Below are positions 1-6,075 of a stretch of 6,075 bases of DNA, one piece after another. Made by a program: the position numbers and the translations under genes. How positions within the stretch are numbered: position 1 is the stretch's first letter; each line of letters begins with the position of its first letter. The notes beneath the pieces are model-generated. The model was given only the letters and a program-made list of their open reading frames with translations. It made no database searches and had not been told where the DNA came from. The DNA is from Bacteroidia bacterium (GTDB taxonomy: Bacteria > Bacteroidota > Bacteroidia > Bacteroidales > BM520): contig RZYD01000151.1 of NCBI GenBank assembly GCA_009930445.1, forward strand, positions 1 to 6,075, written 5' to 3'.

Positions 1-36
1 TCAAGTGGTTTTGGGTGGGTGGAAATAGAAGAATAA
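1..36 (+). CDS. 3' end of an upstream gene, possibly a RAMP-fold Cas protein (partial)
   Basis: Only the last 11 codons and the TAA stop (34-36) are in the window. The visible end reads SSGFGWVEIEE. A short Gly/Ser-rich turn followed by G-W-V-E-I is how many RAMP-fold Cas proteins end (Cas7- and Cas5-like subunits of type III complexes, and Cas6). The reading frame was chosen because the other two forward frames give less protein-like sequence. The stop is followed almost at once by a possible small reading frame and then cas6, so the gene probably belongs to the same transcription unit. Eleven residues cannot prove a family; the RAMP suggestion is inference. Confidence 0.4.
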   Translation, partial: SSGFGWVEIEE

Positions 37-37
37 A

Positions 38-154
38 TTGAATTATACCGTTTATGAAACAAAACTACAAAACAATAATTACGCGTGGCGGATAAGAGCA
101 ACCGGGGATGAGGTTGCGGAAAACGTTAGAAGTATTGAACCGAAAAAACGATAA
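38..154 (+). CDS. possible small protein of 38 residues upstream of cas6
   Basis: This frame is open from 29 to its TAA at 152-154, and the only usable start in it is TTG at 38, one base after the stop of the preceding gene. The predicted peptide is charged, and its C-terminal half (WRIRATGDEVAENV, ending in EPKKR) has the composition of real protein. It ends 15 bases before cas6 and is in the same frame as cas6. It could be a small gene in the cas operon, a remnant of a larger gene, or the tail of the upstream gene joined by a frameshift. I do not recognise the family. The TTG start and the short length make this call weak. Confidence 0.3.
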   Translation: MNYTVYETKLQNNNYAWRIRATGDEVAENVRSIEPKKR

Positions 155-169
155 CCAAAAATATAGGAT

Positions 170-826
170 ATGAGAATATATTTAAAAATTAAGACCGCAA
201 ATAAAATCATTCCATTTAACCACCAACCTTTGCTTACTGGAACTATTCACAAATGGTTAGGATGGAACGAAGACCATGGAAAGATTTCTTTATACTCTTT
301 CTCTCAGTTATCCGGGGGGAAAGTGGTGGCAGATGGGTTAAGGTTTAAACTGGGAACATCTTTTTTCTTTAGCTCATATGATGAGACGCTGATAAAAAAG
401 ATGGTTTCAGGCATTCAATCAGAACCGGAAATGTTTTATGGATTAATTGTTTCTGAAATAATTATTCAGGAAGACCCTGATTTAACTGATCGAACCTTAT
501 TTCATGTTGCAAGTCCGATTTTTATTAAACGAAGGGTTGGAAAAAAAATAGATCACATATTATTTAACGACTCACGCGCCAACACTTGTTTGAAAGAAAC
601 CCTTACAAATAAGATGAATAAAGCAGGAATAACTGATGATTCGTTAGATATACGATTCGATAGCTCCTATAATGGGGTAGGTACAAAAAAAATAACATAT
701 AACGGAGTGCAAAATAGGGCGAATTGGTGTCCGGTGATAATCGAAGGCAAACCCGAAACAAAGTTGTTTGCGTGGAATGTAGGATTGGGAAATTCAACAG
801 GTATTGGTTTTGGTGCAATTATATAA
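170..826 (+). CDS. cas6: Cas6, CRISPR precursor-RNA endoribonuclease
   Basis: A 218-residue protein, slightly short for Cas6 (usually about 220-270). Cas6 cuts the precursor crRNA inside each repeat, without metal, to give the guide with its 5' handle. Sequence support is the N-terminal strand MRIYLKIKT, a helix with NHQPLLTGTIHKWLG (17-31), then H36 followed by ISLYSFSQLSGG (39-50). This matches the usual Cas6 layout in which a His precedes a 'FsFS-L' strand, so H36 is the best catalytic candidate, with H27 second. The C-terminus carries the glycine-rich loop GLGNSTGIGFG (205-215) typical of the family. The start has AGGA only one base upstream, too close to act as a normal ribosome site, but no better start exists. 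The gene looks more AT-rich than cas3 or cas7 downstream and is separated from them by a palindrome, which may mean a separate origin. Confidence 0.92.
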   Translation: MRIYLKIKTANKIIPFNHQPLLTGTIHKWLGWNEDHGKISLYSFSQLSGGKVVADGLRFKLGTSFFFSSYDETLIKKMVSGIQSEPEMFYGLIVSEIIIQEDPDLTDRTLFHVASPIFIKRRVGKKIDHILFNDSRANTCLKETLTNKMNKAGITDDSLDIRFDSSYNGVGTKKITYNGVQNRANWCPVIIEGKPETKLFAWNVGLGNSTGIGFGAII

Positions 827-835
827 AGCTTCATT

Positions 836-870
836 TATCCCTGACAGGGTTCCAAACCCTGGCAGGGATA
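836..870. repeat. 35-bp imperfect palindrome between cas6 and cas5 (copy 1)
   Basis: Two 16-base arms flank a CCA centre at 852-854. The only mismatch is A844 against G862. Each arm contains its own small inverted repeat (CCCTG and CAGGG). The 29-bp core (839-867) recurs at 5979-6007 with one difference (G862 versus T6002). It starts nine bases after the cas6 stop and ends 20 bases before the cas5 start, so it lies inside the presumed operon. There is no T-run after it, so it is not a classical terminator. It resembles a REP- or MITE-like dispersed palindrome. It may act as an RNA stem-loop that sets cas6 apart from the genes behind it. Function is inference. Confidence 0.85.
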
Positions 871-890
871 GTAAACGAAAAGATACAACT

Positions 891-1436
891 ATGTTATACA
901 TCGTAAAATATACAGGTCCCTTTGGGTTTATCAAACCTTGGACCGCAGTGAGAGATGGTAAAACATTCAGCCAACAATTCCTTACACCATCAATAATTGA
1001 AGGAATAAGACAAAAATTGGAAGTTAGTTCCATTGTTCGGCACAAGTTGACCTATTCGTCAATCAGTGTACAACAAGAACAAACGCAAACTCGTGGCTGG
1101 GAGAAGAAAACCCAACAGAAAATGATGGTGCGCAAACAATCTATCCTTGAACGTGGAGTAATGATCAACCCGATTCTTTACTTGGCATTTGTGTTAGAAG
1201 AAGAGGCTCAAAAAAGTTCAATGCAACACATTTGCTTGTGCCGCAATGAAGATTTGCTTTTTCCCGATCCCGAAATAATGCAATTGGACGAAAATGAATT
1301 TGACCAACTAACCGGATTTGAATTGCGGTTTGGCGAAAATGAAAAGTCGTTTTTGGTAGGCTTTAATCGGTTCGATGAGGCGAAACCCATGTATGGATGG
1401 TTAGAAATTGCAGGCAAACCCGTTAGTGGAATGTAA
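891..1436 (+). CDS. cas5: Cas5, Cascade subunit that caps the crRNA 5' handle
   Basis: A 181-residue protein starting at ATG 891. The N-terminus MLYIVKYTGPFGFIKPWT followed by FLTPSIIEGIRQKL (30-43) is the Cas5 pattern: a first RAMP strand, then 'TPS..eGi' at the helix. The middle part, R-K-Q-S-I-L-E-R-G then INPILYLAF, recalls the 'R-x-x-x-L-x-L-R-D-V-x-Y' stretch of Cas5d (type I-C), so it may be Cas5p, the PGING relative. It is shorter than typical Cas5d, and I do not see that family's usual C-terminal GxREF-like region. With Cas6 next door it is therefore probably structural and not the repeat-cutting enzyme. The frame is open upstream to 804, but that would run through the palindrome and overlap cas6; ATG 891 has an A-rich leader and begins with the conserved strand. 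Its stop shares one base with the cas3 start (TAATG), indicating translational coupling. Confidence 0.88.
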   Translation: MLYIVKYTGPFGFIKPWTAVRDGKTFSQQFLTPSIIEGIRQKLEVSSIVRHKLTYSSISVQQEQTQTRGWEKKTQQKMMVRKQSILERGVMINPILYLAFVLEEEAQKSSMQHICLCRNEDLLFPDPEIMQLDENEFDQLTGFELRFGENEKSFLVGFNRFDEAKPMYGWLEIAGKPVSGM

Positions 1437-3577
1437 TGAAGAACCTCGACCACATATTGGCCAAAGGGGAAGAGAACGGACGTGTTACTTTGGTTCAGCA
1501 TTTATCCGAAGTTTCCCTGCTCGCCGAAATGCTAGCACAGCATCTTGGTTTAGATACATCCATTGCCAGAAAGGGTGCTATTCTCCACGACATTGGCAAA
1601 GCGAGTTCTCTTTTTCAAAAGACTTTGAAGAAGAATTTTCAACGGCCTCCCGGATTCTTGTTCCGGCATGAATTGGCATCCCTGTTTTTCATTTCAATTT
1701 TAAATGAAGAAGAACAGTATCCTGTAATTGACATGATTGTGGCTCACCACAAATCAATCTATAAGGATGCGGGCGGAAAAGGTTTACTCGATTTGGATGA
1801 AAACGAACCGGAGGTTTTTGAGAAGCACATCAAAGGTTTTGATGTTTGGAGCAAAGACGCCCTATCGGTTTTGGAGCATTTCAATATTAAAACCAAACCA
1901 ATCTCGGTAGATCAGGCCAAGGAAAGTTTTTATGAAGTAGTTGATTATTGCCGATCCAAGAAGTATGGTTATTCAGAATGGAAAGGCGTTTTGATTGCTG
2001 CCGACCATTTGGCCTCTGCCATGAGTGGCTATGTCAAACCTTTGGAACGAAAGCTTTTCGTTACACCCGATTTGAGCTATTACCACTCCCGAAAAAGCGA
2101 GTTGTATCCGTTATCATTGATTTCTACAGACGATACCCGCAAACACACCATTGTTACGGCTCCAACCGGAGCAGGGAAAACCGACTTTCTGATTCGCCGT
2201 TGCACCGGGCGTGTGTTTTACACCCTTCCATTTCAAGCATCGATCAATGCCATGTACGAACGTATAAAAGAAGATTTGAATAACACCGATGCCGATGTTC
2301 GTTTGCTGCACGCTGCTTCACGGATAAAATTGGAGAATGGAAAAATTGAAGAAAAGATACTTCAACGACACATTGGTGCTTCTGTTAAAGTACTTACGCC
2401 TCATCAAATGGCCTCATTGGTATTTGGAGTAAAAGGTTACGAGGCGATGATTGCCGACTTAAAAGGATGTGACATTATATTAGATGAGATTCATACCTAT
2501 TCGGAAACTACTCAAGCCATTGTTTTAAAAATTGTAGAAATCCTCTGCAATATTGGTTGCCGGATACATATTGGAACAGCTACCATGCCAACGGTTTTGT
2601 ACAATCGGCTGGTTGACATATTGGGAGGGACAAACCATATTTACGAAGTAAAATTACCCAATGATGTTTTAGATTCATTCGATAGGCACATTATCTACAA
2701 AATAGATTCCATTGAATCCTTGAACAACATTATTGACGATGCCATTCAACAAAATCAAAAAATCCTGTTGGTTTGCAATCAGGTGAAACGGGCTCAGTCT
2801 CTATTTGATGAACTATCTGAAAAATATCCTCATGTTGAACGCATGTTGGTGCATAGCCGGTTCAAACGAGGAGTACGAAGTCGATTAGAATCCGAACTGC
2901 GAAACATTTACAACAACAGTACCGAGGCTTGCTTGGTGGTTTCAACCCAAGTTGTTGAAGTGAGCCTAGATATTAGTTTCGACCTGATGGTTACCGAATG
3001 TGCCCCTGTTGATGCATTGATTCAGCGTTTTGGACGAATTAACCGCAAGCGTTCAAAAGAAACAATTGGGCACTACAAACCCATTTATGTACTTGCACCT
3101 CCCACTGAAAAAACCGATGCTTTGCCTTATGGTTTGGAAGTATTGCTACGAACGTTTGAAGCTCTGCCTAATGGCAATTTGATGAAAGAGCGAGATGCAC
3201 AATTGATGATCGATACAGTTTATCCTTCCATTGAATTTGTAAACATCGACTTGAATGCCGTGTTCAAAGATGGGAGATGGATGATCAAAGAACTTTGGCA
3301 CAACTCAAAATCGGCACTTTTGGAAACACTCGATATCGATTCGGTTGCCTGTATTGATGAAGCTGACAAAGACCTTTACGACACTTCGCCTTATGAAGAG
3401 CAGGCAAAAATGGAAATTCCGGTTTCGTACCGTTCGGTGGGCTATAGGGGCTTGGATAAATCTGCCAATGGTTCAAAACCCTTTGTCATTCCGTCGAAGG
3501 CTTACGATAATGAATTGGGTTTTCTGGTTGAATTTGCCAAACCCGAGTTTTACGATGTTTCAATACGATTTTTATAA
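1436..3577 (+). CDS. cas3: Cas3, HD nuclease and superfamily 2 helicase
   Basis: A 713-residue protein, compact for Cas3, that unwinds and degrades target DNA after Cascade binding. The N-terminal HD nuclease has H22, the H51-D52 pair in GAILHDIGK, H78, H104-H105 (IVAHHKS) and D190 (AADHLA), the expected metal ligands. The helicase follows: Walker A TAPTGAGKT (241-249, K248), DEIH box (350-353), motif III as GTATMP (380-385) in place of the common SATLP, motif V TQVVEVSLDIS (504-514), and motif VI QRFGRINR (530-537). All core motifs are intact, so the enzyme should be active. The HD domain is fused at the N-terminus, the normal Cas3 arrangement. The start overlaps the cas5 stop by one base. 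The last part (about 600-713) is the Cas3 C-terminal region. It lies between cas5 and cas8, whereas most type I-B loci carry it after the Cascade genes. Confidence 0.97.
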   Translation: MKNLDHILAKGEENGRVTLVQHLSEVSLLAEMLAQHLGLDTSIARKGAILHDIGKASSLFQKTLKKNFQRPPGFLFRHELASLFFISILNEEEQYPVIDMIVAHHKSIYKDAGGKGLLDLDENEPEVFEKHIKGFDVWSKDALSVLEHFNIKTKPISVDQAKESFYEVVDYCRSKKYGYSEWKGVLIAADHLASAMSGYVKPLERKLFVTPDLSYYHSRKSELYPLSLISTDDTRKHTIVTAPTGAGKTDFLIRRCTGRVFYTLPFQASINAMYERIKEDLNNTDADVRLLHAASRIKLENGKIEEKILQRHIGASVKVLTPHQMASLVFGVKGYEAMIADLKGCDIILDEIHTYSETTQAIVLKIVEILCNIGCRIHIGTATMPTVLYNRLVDILGGTNHIYEVKLPNDVLDSFDRHIIYKIDSIESLNNIIDDAIQQNQKILLVCNQVKRAQSLFDELSEKYPHVERMLVHSRFKRGVRSRLESELRNIYNNSTEACLVVSTQVVEVSLDISFDLMVTECAPVDALIQRFGRINRKRSKETIGHYKPIYVLAPPTEKTDALPYGLEVLLRTFEALPNGNLMKERDAQLMIDTVYPSIEFVNIDLNAVFKDGRWMIKELWHNSKSALLETLDIDSVACIDEADKDLYDTSPYEEQAKMEIPVSYRSVGYRGLDKSANGSKPFVIPSKAYDNELGFLVEFAKPEFYDVSIRFL

Positions 3578-3587
3578 AAAAACAGAT

Positions 3588-4901
3588 ATGATAGCAGCAA
3601 ATATTGGAAAAATCTTTCTGAATGCTTACAACGAGAAGTATCAAAGCAACTACACTGCAAAAGCGTTTTTCGTTGAAAAGTACTATGAGATTTTCTTTAA
3701 CCACAACAAATACATGATGCCTGGTGGGTGGTCACCTTTAGAAAATCCCAAAATAAGTTGGGATCAAATGAGACTTGGGAAGATACCCTATGAAACAACA
3801 GAAGAAAGGTTTGATCGCTATTCAAAGACAATTGAAAAAATTGAATCGGGGACAGCTGATGTAAGTAATGCTATAGGGTTTCCAACTTTGGATTACACAA
3901 AACCAACTTCGGGACAAGTAACGAATCTCGAATTACCAATTAAGACCGATGATATTTATTTATCGTGGATTGGGAGTGGTTTGGGTATTGGAGTGCAAAG
4001 CGGATTGTCGCTTCTATTCAGTAACAAGCAAATTTTGCTTGATCTGTTTGAGGGTTGGCAGGTATATCGCGATTATTTAAACAGTACACCTAGCCTGAGA
4101 GGAAACCAAATCAACACATGGAATGGACAATGGATTGCACACCGTTACGACAAACTAAGTTATGATGAGGCAAACCCAACAGCATCGTTCAATCCGTTTG
4201 GTGCAATGAAAGACGGAGGGATTGAGCTAAATACCCAATCATGGACAAAAGTTCTAATTGGTATTGCCCGCAATTATCCCGAAACATCGTTAACAGCGTA
4301 TGTTTATAGCTTGGGACAAATGAATATTACTGTGGGCTTTGTGCCATTTAATTTACCTCGCATACGGCAACCGTTTGAACTCTATGACAAGTATTTCGGA
4401 ACAACCAAACGAGAACAAGTTGAACAATTGTTTGGAACAGCGATAGGCTTTACCAAAGCTTGTCAGATGGGATCAATTGGAGTAAATGCCCTCGAACCAA
4501 AAGGGTTTAGGGATAGTATGGCCAAAGGGGTCGTTCCGAAATACAATCCTATCGATGAAGAAAAAAAAATCAATTTTAATACTTATCAAATATGGTTATT
4601 AGCTATGCTGAATAATGAACAATTATGGGAAAAGGCGCAACAGATTGCGACTACCCTCAACTCGTACTCTTTGAGCGATAAAAATGCAAAAAAGGTAAAA
4701 AGTCAAGAAGTAACAAACCTATTGGCTTCAGTGAATAAAAAGCAGTTTATCGAGTCATTAATCGAAATTGTAAAAGGAAGTCCTGAAACAGATCAACTCG
4801 CCGAAATTGCAGAAATTATCCACACCATGCCAGTCGATAATGTACCTTACTTCCTAACCTTAATCCGTTTTCAATACGCAGTAGTAAATAAAAAATCTTA
4901 A
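3588..4901 (+). CDS. cas8: Cas8-type large subunit of Cascade (Csp2/Cas8c-like, tentative)
   Basis: A 437-residue protein between cas3 and cas7. The large subunit reads the PAM, opens the DNA and recruits Cas3. The role is assigned mainly from position and from the general look, since large subunits diverge strongly. Visible features are an N-terminal helical segment IGKIFLNAYN (6-15), a PGGW motif (45-48), a glycine-rich strand SWIGSGLGIGVQSG (126-139), and a lysine-rich, helix-forming C-terminus from about 330. It has no CXXC zinc motif, unlike Cst1-type Cas8, and is shorter than Csd1 or Csh1. From memory the PGING protein Csp2 fits best. Start 3588 has an A-rich leader and lies ten bases after the cas3 stop; ATG 3555, overlapping cas3, would add 11 residues and cannot be excluded. 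A run of nine A (4561-4569) lies in the coding sequence. Confidence 0.75.
   Translation: MIAANIGKIFLNAYNEKYQSNYTAKAFFVEKYYEIFFNHNKYMMPGGWSPLENPKISWDQMRLGKIPYETTEERFDRYSKTIEKIESGTADVSNAIGFPTLDYTKPTSGQVTNLELPIKTDDIYLSWIGSGLGIGVQSGLSLLFSNKQILLDLFEGWQVYRDYLNSTPSLRGNQINTWNGQWIAHRYDKLSYDEANPTASFNPFGAMKDGGIELNTQSWTKVLIGIARNYPETSLTAYVYSLGQMNITVGFVPFNLPRIRQPFELYDKYFGTTKREQVEQLFGTAIGFTKACQMGSIGVNALEPKGFRDSMAKGVVPKYNPIDEEKKINFNTYQIWLLAMLNNEQLWEKAQQIATTLNSYSLSDKNAKKVKSQEVTNLLASVNKKQFIESLIEIVKGSPETDQLAEIAEIIHTMPVDNVPYFLTLIRFQYAVVNKKS
4518..4901 (+). CDS. possible internal cas11 (small subunit) within cas8
   Basis: In type I-B, I-C and I-D systems the Cascade small subunit Cas11 is known to be made from an internal start within the cas8 gene. 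Here an in-frame ATG at 4518 (Met311 of Cas8) has a purine-rich AGGGA at 4509-4513, four bases upstream, better than the leaders of most genes in the window. The product would be 127 residues and rich in predicted helix (for example QLWEKAQQIATTL and FIESLIEIVKG), close to the usual Cas11 size. A second in-frame ATG at 4605 would give 98 residues but has no such upstream sequence. No separate cas11 gene is seen. The known mechanism supports this; the start itself is inference. Confidence 0.35.
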   Translation: MAKGVVPKYNPIDEEKKINFNTYQIWLLAMLNNEQLWEKAQQIATTLNSYSLSDKNAKKVKSQEVTNLLASVNKKQFIESLIEIVKGSPETDQLAEIAEIIHTMPVDNVPYFLTLIRFQYAVVNKKS

Positions 4902-4912
4902 AACGAATAACT

Positions 4913-5971
4913 ATGAATGCTTACATTTATTTAAGAGCGTTAAAACACGCAGAACACACAGTTTTTTGTGTAGAGAAAGGTCAAAAGACTTATTTCGATC
5001 AACAGTTCAATCGTTTTGTTGCTTATTCAAGCGGGCAACAAGTAAAACGCTCAATACTTGATGCTATGACATCAAATTTGAACGTACAAATGGCACCCAT
5101 CACATTTAACTACAATGTAACTAAGGATAAACAATTGGAAAATAAAGAACCATGGTCTCCATGTGATCCTTCATATGTAGATCAGTTGCTTGGTGGTTGG
5201 ATGCGTGCTGGCGATGGCATAACTGTAAAACGCCGAAGTCCATTATCTATTTCTGCCATGCGTCCCATTCACCCGTTGCTTGCAGGAACTGACAAAGAAA
5301 ACCTAACCTTCGACAGAAGTGACAAGCCCGATAGACATCCAGTGAATGTTCGTTGGGGCGATAAATTGATGACCGAAGAAGAAATTGACGAATTCTTGGC
5401 AACCAATAACCGTACTCTTCCTCGTCGTAATTGGATTCCTGACAATGTCCGTACTGGTGGACTTTTCGTGTACGATATTGCCATTGACTTGCGTACTCTT
5501 TTTTCTGTTTCAACCAATCAACATGAACCTGAATTGTCTAAAGATATAATCGAAGACTTAAAAGCGAAAGGTTGGGTTGAAAGTGAAAATGTGTTTGGGA
5601 AATGCTTGGTACTTCCAAAAGAAGAACGTGAGAAAGTGATCCCAGCCTTGGCAAGTGCTTTGTTGAACTGGCGCATCACTTCGAACCAAGCCCGTACTTT
5701 CAGTCTAATGGAAACTTTGGCTGTGGCAATCAGTGACAATGCCAACAAATTGGCAGGTGCCATCCGTGCAAAACTGATCGAAGATGGTGAAAAACCGAAG
5801 GCTAAACCAATCATCGATGAAACTGCCGGAGCCGATGTTTTTGTAACCCTGCCTTGTTCAAACTATGTAGTTACAGTCAACGAAAGTGCCGATGCCCTCG
5901 ATCTCGCCGAGCAAAAGCTCATCGACCTGATGATGGCATTCGATTACGAAAACCAGTTGGCGGAAGTTTAA
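4913..5971 (+). CDS. cas7: Cas7, Cascade backbone subunit (Csp1/DevR-like)
   Basis: A 352-residue protein. Several Cas7 copies coat the crRNA spacer and form the Cascade backbone. The N-terminus MNAYIYLRALKHAEHTVF is a RAMP first strand, followed by RFVAYSSGQQVKRSI (34-48), which matches the 'isG-s-r-a-i' helix start common in Cas7. The stretch ISAMRPIHPLL (113-123) and the strand GGLFVYDIAIDLRTLFSV in the middle fit the palm and thumb of the DevR group. A strand VFVTLPCSNYVVTV near the end closes the fold. Length is within the usual Cas7 range. From memory it corresponds to Csp1 of the PGING set. It starts 11 bases after cas8 with an A-rich leader and is the last gene of the block; a palindrome begins one base after its stop. 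Codons appear more GC-rich here than in cas6 and cas8, which fits a highly expressed backbone subunit but is only an impression. Confidence 0.87.
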   Translation: MNAYIYLRALKHAEHTVFCVEKGQKTYFDQQFNRFVAYSSGQQVKRSILDAMTSNLNVQMAPITFNYNVTKDKQLENKEPWSPCDPSYVDQLLGGWMRAGDGITVKRRSPLSISAMRPIHPLLAGTDKENLTFDRSDKPDRHPVNVRWGDKLMTEEEIDEFLATNNRTLPRRNWIPDNVRTGGLFVYDIAIDLRTLFSVSTNQHEPELSKDIIEDLKAKGWVESENVFGKCLVLPKEEREKVIPALASALLNWRITSNQARTFSLMETLAVAISDNANKLAGAIRAKLIEDGEKPKAKPIIDETAGADVFVTLPCSNYVVTVNESADALDLAEQKLIDLMMAFDYENQLAEV

Positions 5972-5972
5972 T

Positions 5973-6013
5973 TTTCACCCCTGACAGGGTTCCAAACCCT
6001 GTCAGGGGTGAAA
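5973..6013. repeat. 41-bp perfect palindrome after cas7 (copy 2)
   Basis: Two perfectly matching 19-base arms surround a CCA centre (5992-5994); a G-U pair (5972/6014) could lengthen the stem in RNA. The 29-bp core (5979-6007) matches copy 1 at 28 positions, and the off-centre CCA shows both copies lie in the same orientation, 5140 bases apart. The bases outside the core differ between copies, yet pair within each copy (TAT with ATA in copy 1, TTTCAC with GTGAAA here). It begins just after the cas7 stop. A-rich sequence follows instead of a T-run, so it is not a textbook terminator, though so stable a hairpin could stop or protect the transcript. It resembles REP-like palindromes. Confidence 0.9.
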
Positions 6014-6034
6014 GAAAAATATAAACGAATTTTA

Positions 6035-6075
6035 ATGGCTACAACCAACCTTAAAAAATACTTAAAAACCCTTAC
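6035..6075 (+). CDS. possible start of the next gene (partial)
   Basis: An ATG at 6035 opens a frame that stays open to the window edge, 13 complete codons reading MATTNLKKYLKTL. The leader before it is A/T-rich (ATAAACGAATTTTA), as before other genes here. It begins 21 bases after the second palindrome. By position it might be cas4, cas1 or another operon member, but the visible residues do not show the usual Cas4 N-terminus and do not let me name it. Confidence 0.35.
   Translation, partial: MATTNLKKYLKTL

Noticed and set aside
1..169. Promoter for cas6
   Set aside because: I looked for the Bacteroidota TAnnTTTG -7 element with an upstream TTTG and found no convincing pair. The tight spacing suggests read-through from upstream.
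541..692. Two runs of eight A in cas6 (541-548 and 685-692) as phase-variation sites
   Set aside because: Runs of this length are expected in AT-rich lysine-coding sequence, and the frame is intact.
836..870. Palindromes read as CRISPR repeats
   Set aside because: Only two copies exist, 5.1 kb apart and separated by genes; there is no regular spacer pattern.
804..890. Longer Cas5 starting at ATG 804
   Set aside because: It would overlap the end of cas6 and translate the palindrome. The conserved Cas5 strand begins at ATG 891, which has an A-rich leader like the other genes.
1948..2283. 111-codon + strand frame inside cas3
   Set aside because: It is an out-of-frame shadow of the Cas3 helicase region that contains the Walker A motif.
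3345..3587. Longer Cas8 starting at ATG 3345
   Set aside because: The extra 81 codons lie almost wholly inside cas3 in another frame and have the composition of a shadow frame. Protein-like sequence begins near 3555-3588.
5247..5814. Minus-strand open frames opposite cas7
   Set aside because: They are fully antisense to a well-supported cas7 gene, overlap each other, and show no recognisable motif.
5973..6013. Copy 2 as a classical intrinsic terminator
   Set aside because: The stem is strong, but the sequence after it is A-rich on the + strand and no T-run follows on the other strand, so only a non-canonical role can be suggested.

Overview
The window holds the interference module of a class 1, type I CRISPR-Cas system, with every recognisable gene on the + strand. 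The organism is probably a member of the Bacteroidota. The grounds are an AT-rich sequence, A-rich stretches instead of clear Shine-Dalgarno sites before most starts, and a cas set that recalls the one named PGING after Porphyromonas gingivalis (Cas5p, Csp2, Csp1). This assignment comes from memory of the families and was not checked by a search.

Layout: bases 1-36 are the last 11 codons of an upstream gene whose end looks like a glycine-rich RAMP tail. A possible 38-codon reading frame (38-154) follows, then cas6 (170-826). A 35-bp imperfect palindrome (836-870) separates cas6 from a tightly packed block of cas5 (891-1436), cas3 (1436-3577), cas8 (3588-4901) and cas7 (4913-5971). A second, perfect palindrome with the same 29-bp core (5973-6013) follows the cas7 stop. 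The window ends 41 bases into a possible new gene (6035 onward). The adaptation genes (cas1, cas2, cas4), the repeat-spacer array and a clear promoter are not in the window.

How the genes work together: Cas6 would cut the precursor crRNA. Cas7 copies would coat the spacer, Cas5 would cap the 5' handle, and Cas8 would be the large subunit that recognises the target and recruits Cas3. Cas3 carries an HD nuclease and a DExH helicase and would degrade the DNA. No separate small-subunit (Cas11) gene is seen. The helical C-terminus of Cas8 could supply it, possibly from an internal start at 4518.

The points most worth a second look are the gene order and composition (Cas5 with Cas5d-like features and a compact Cas8 next to a Cas6), the two near-identical palindromes bracketing the four-gene block, the possible internal Cas11, and the hint that cas6 was downstream of a RAMP (type III-like) gene before or besides serving this module.
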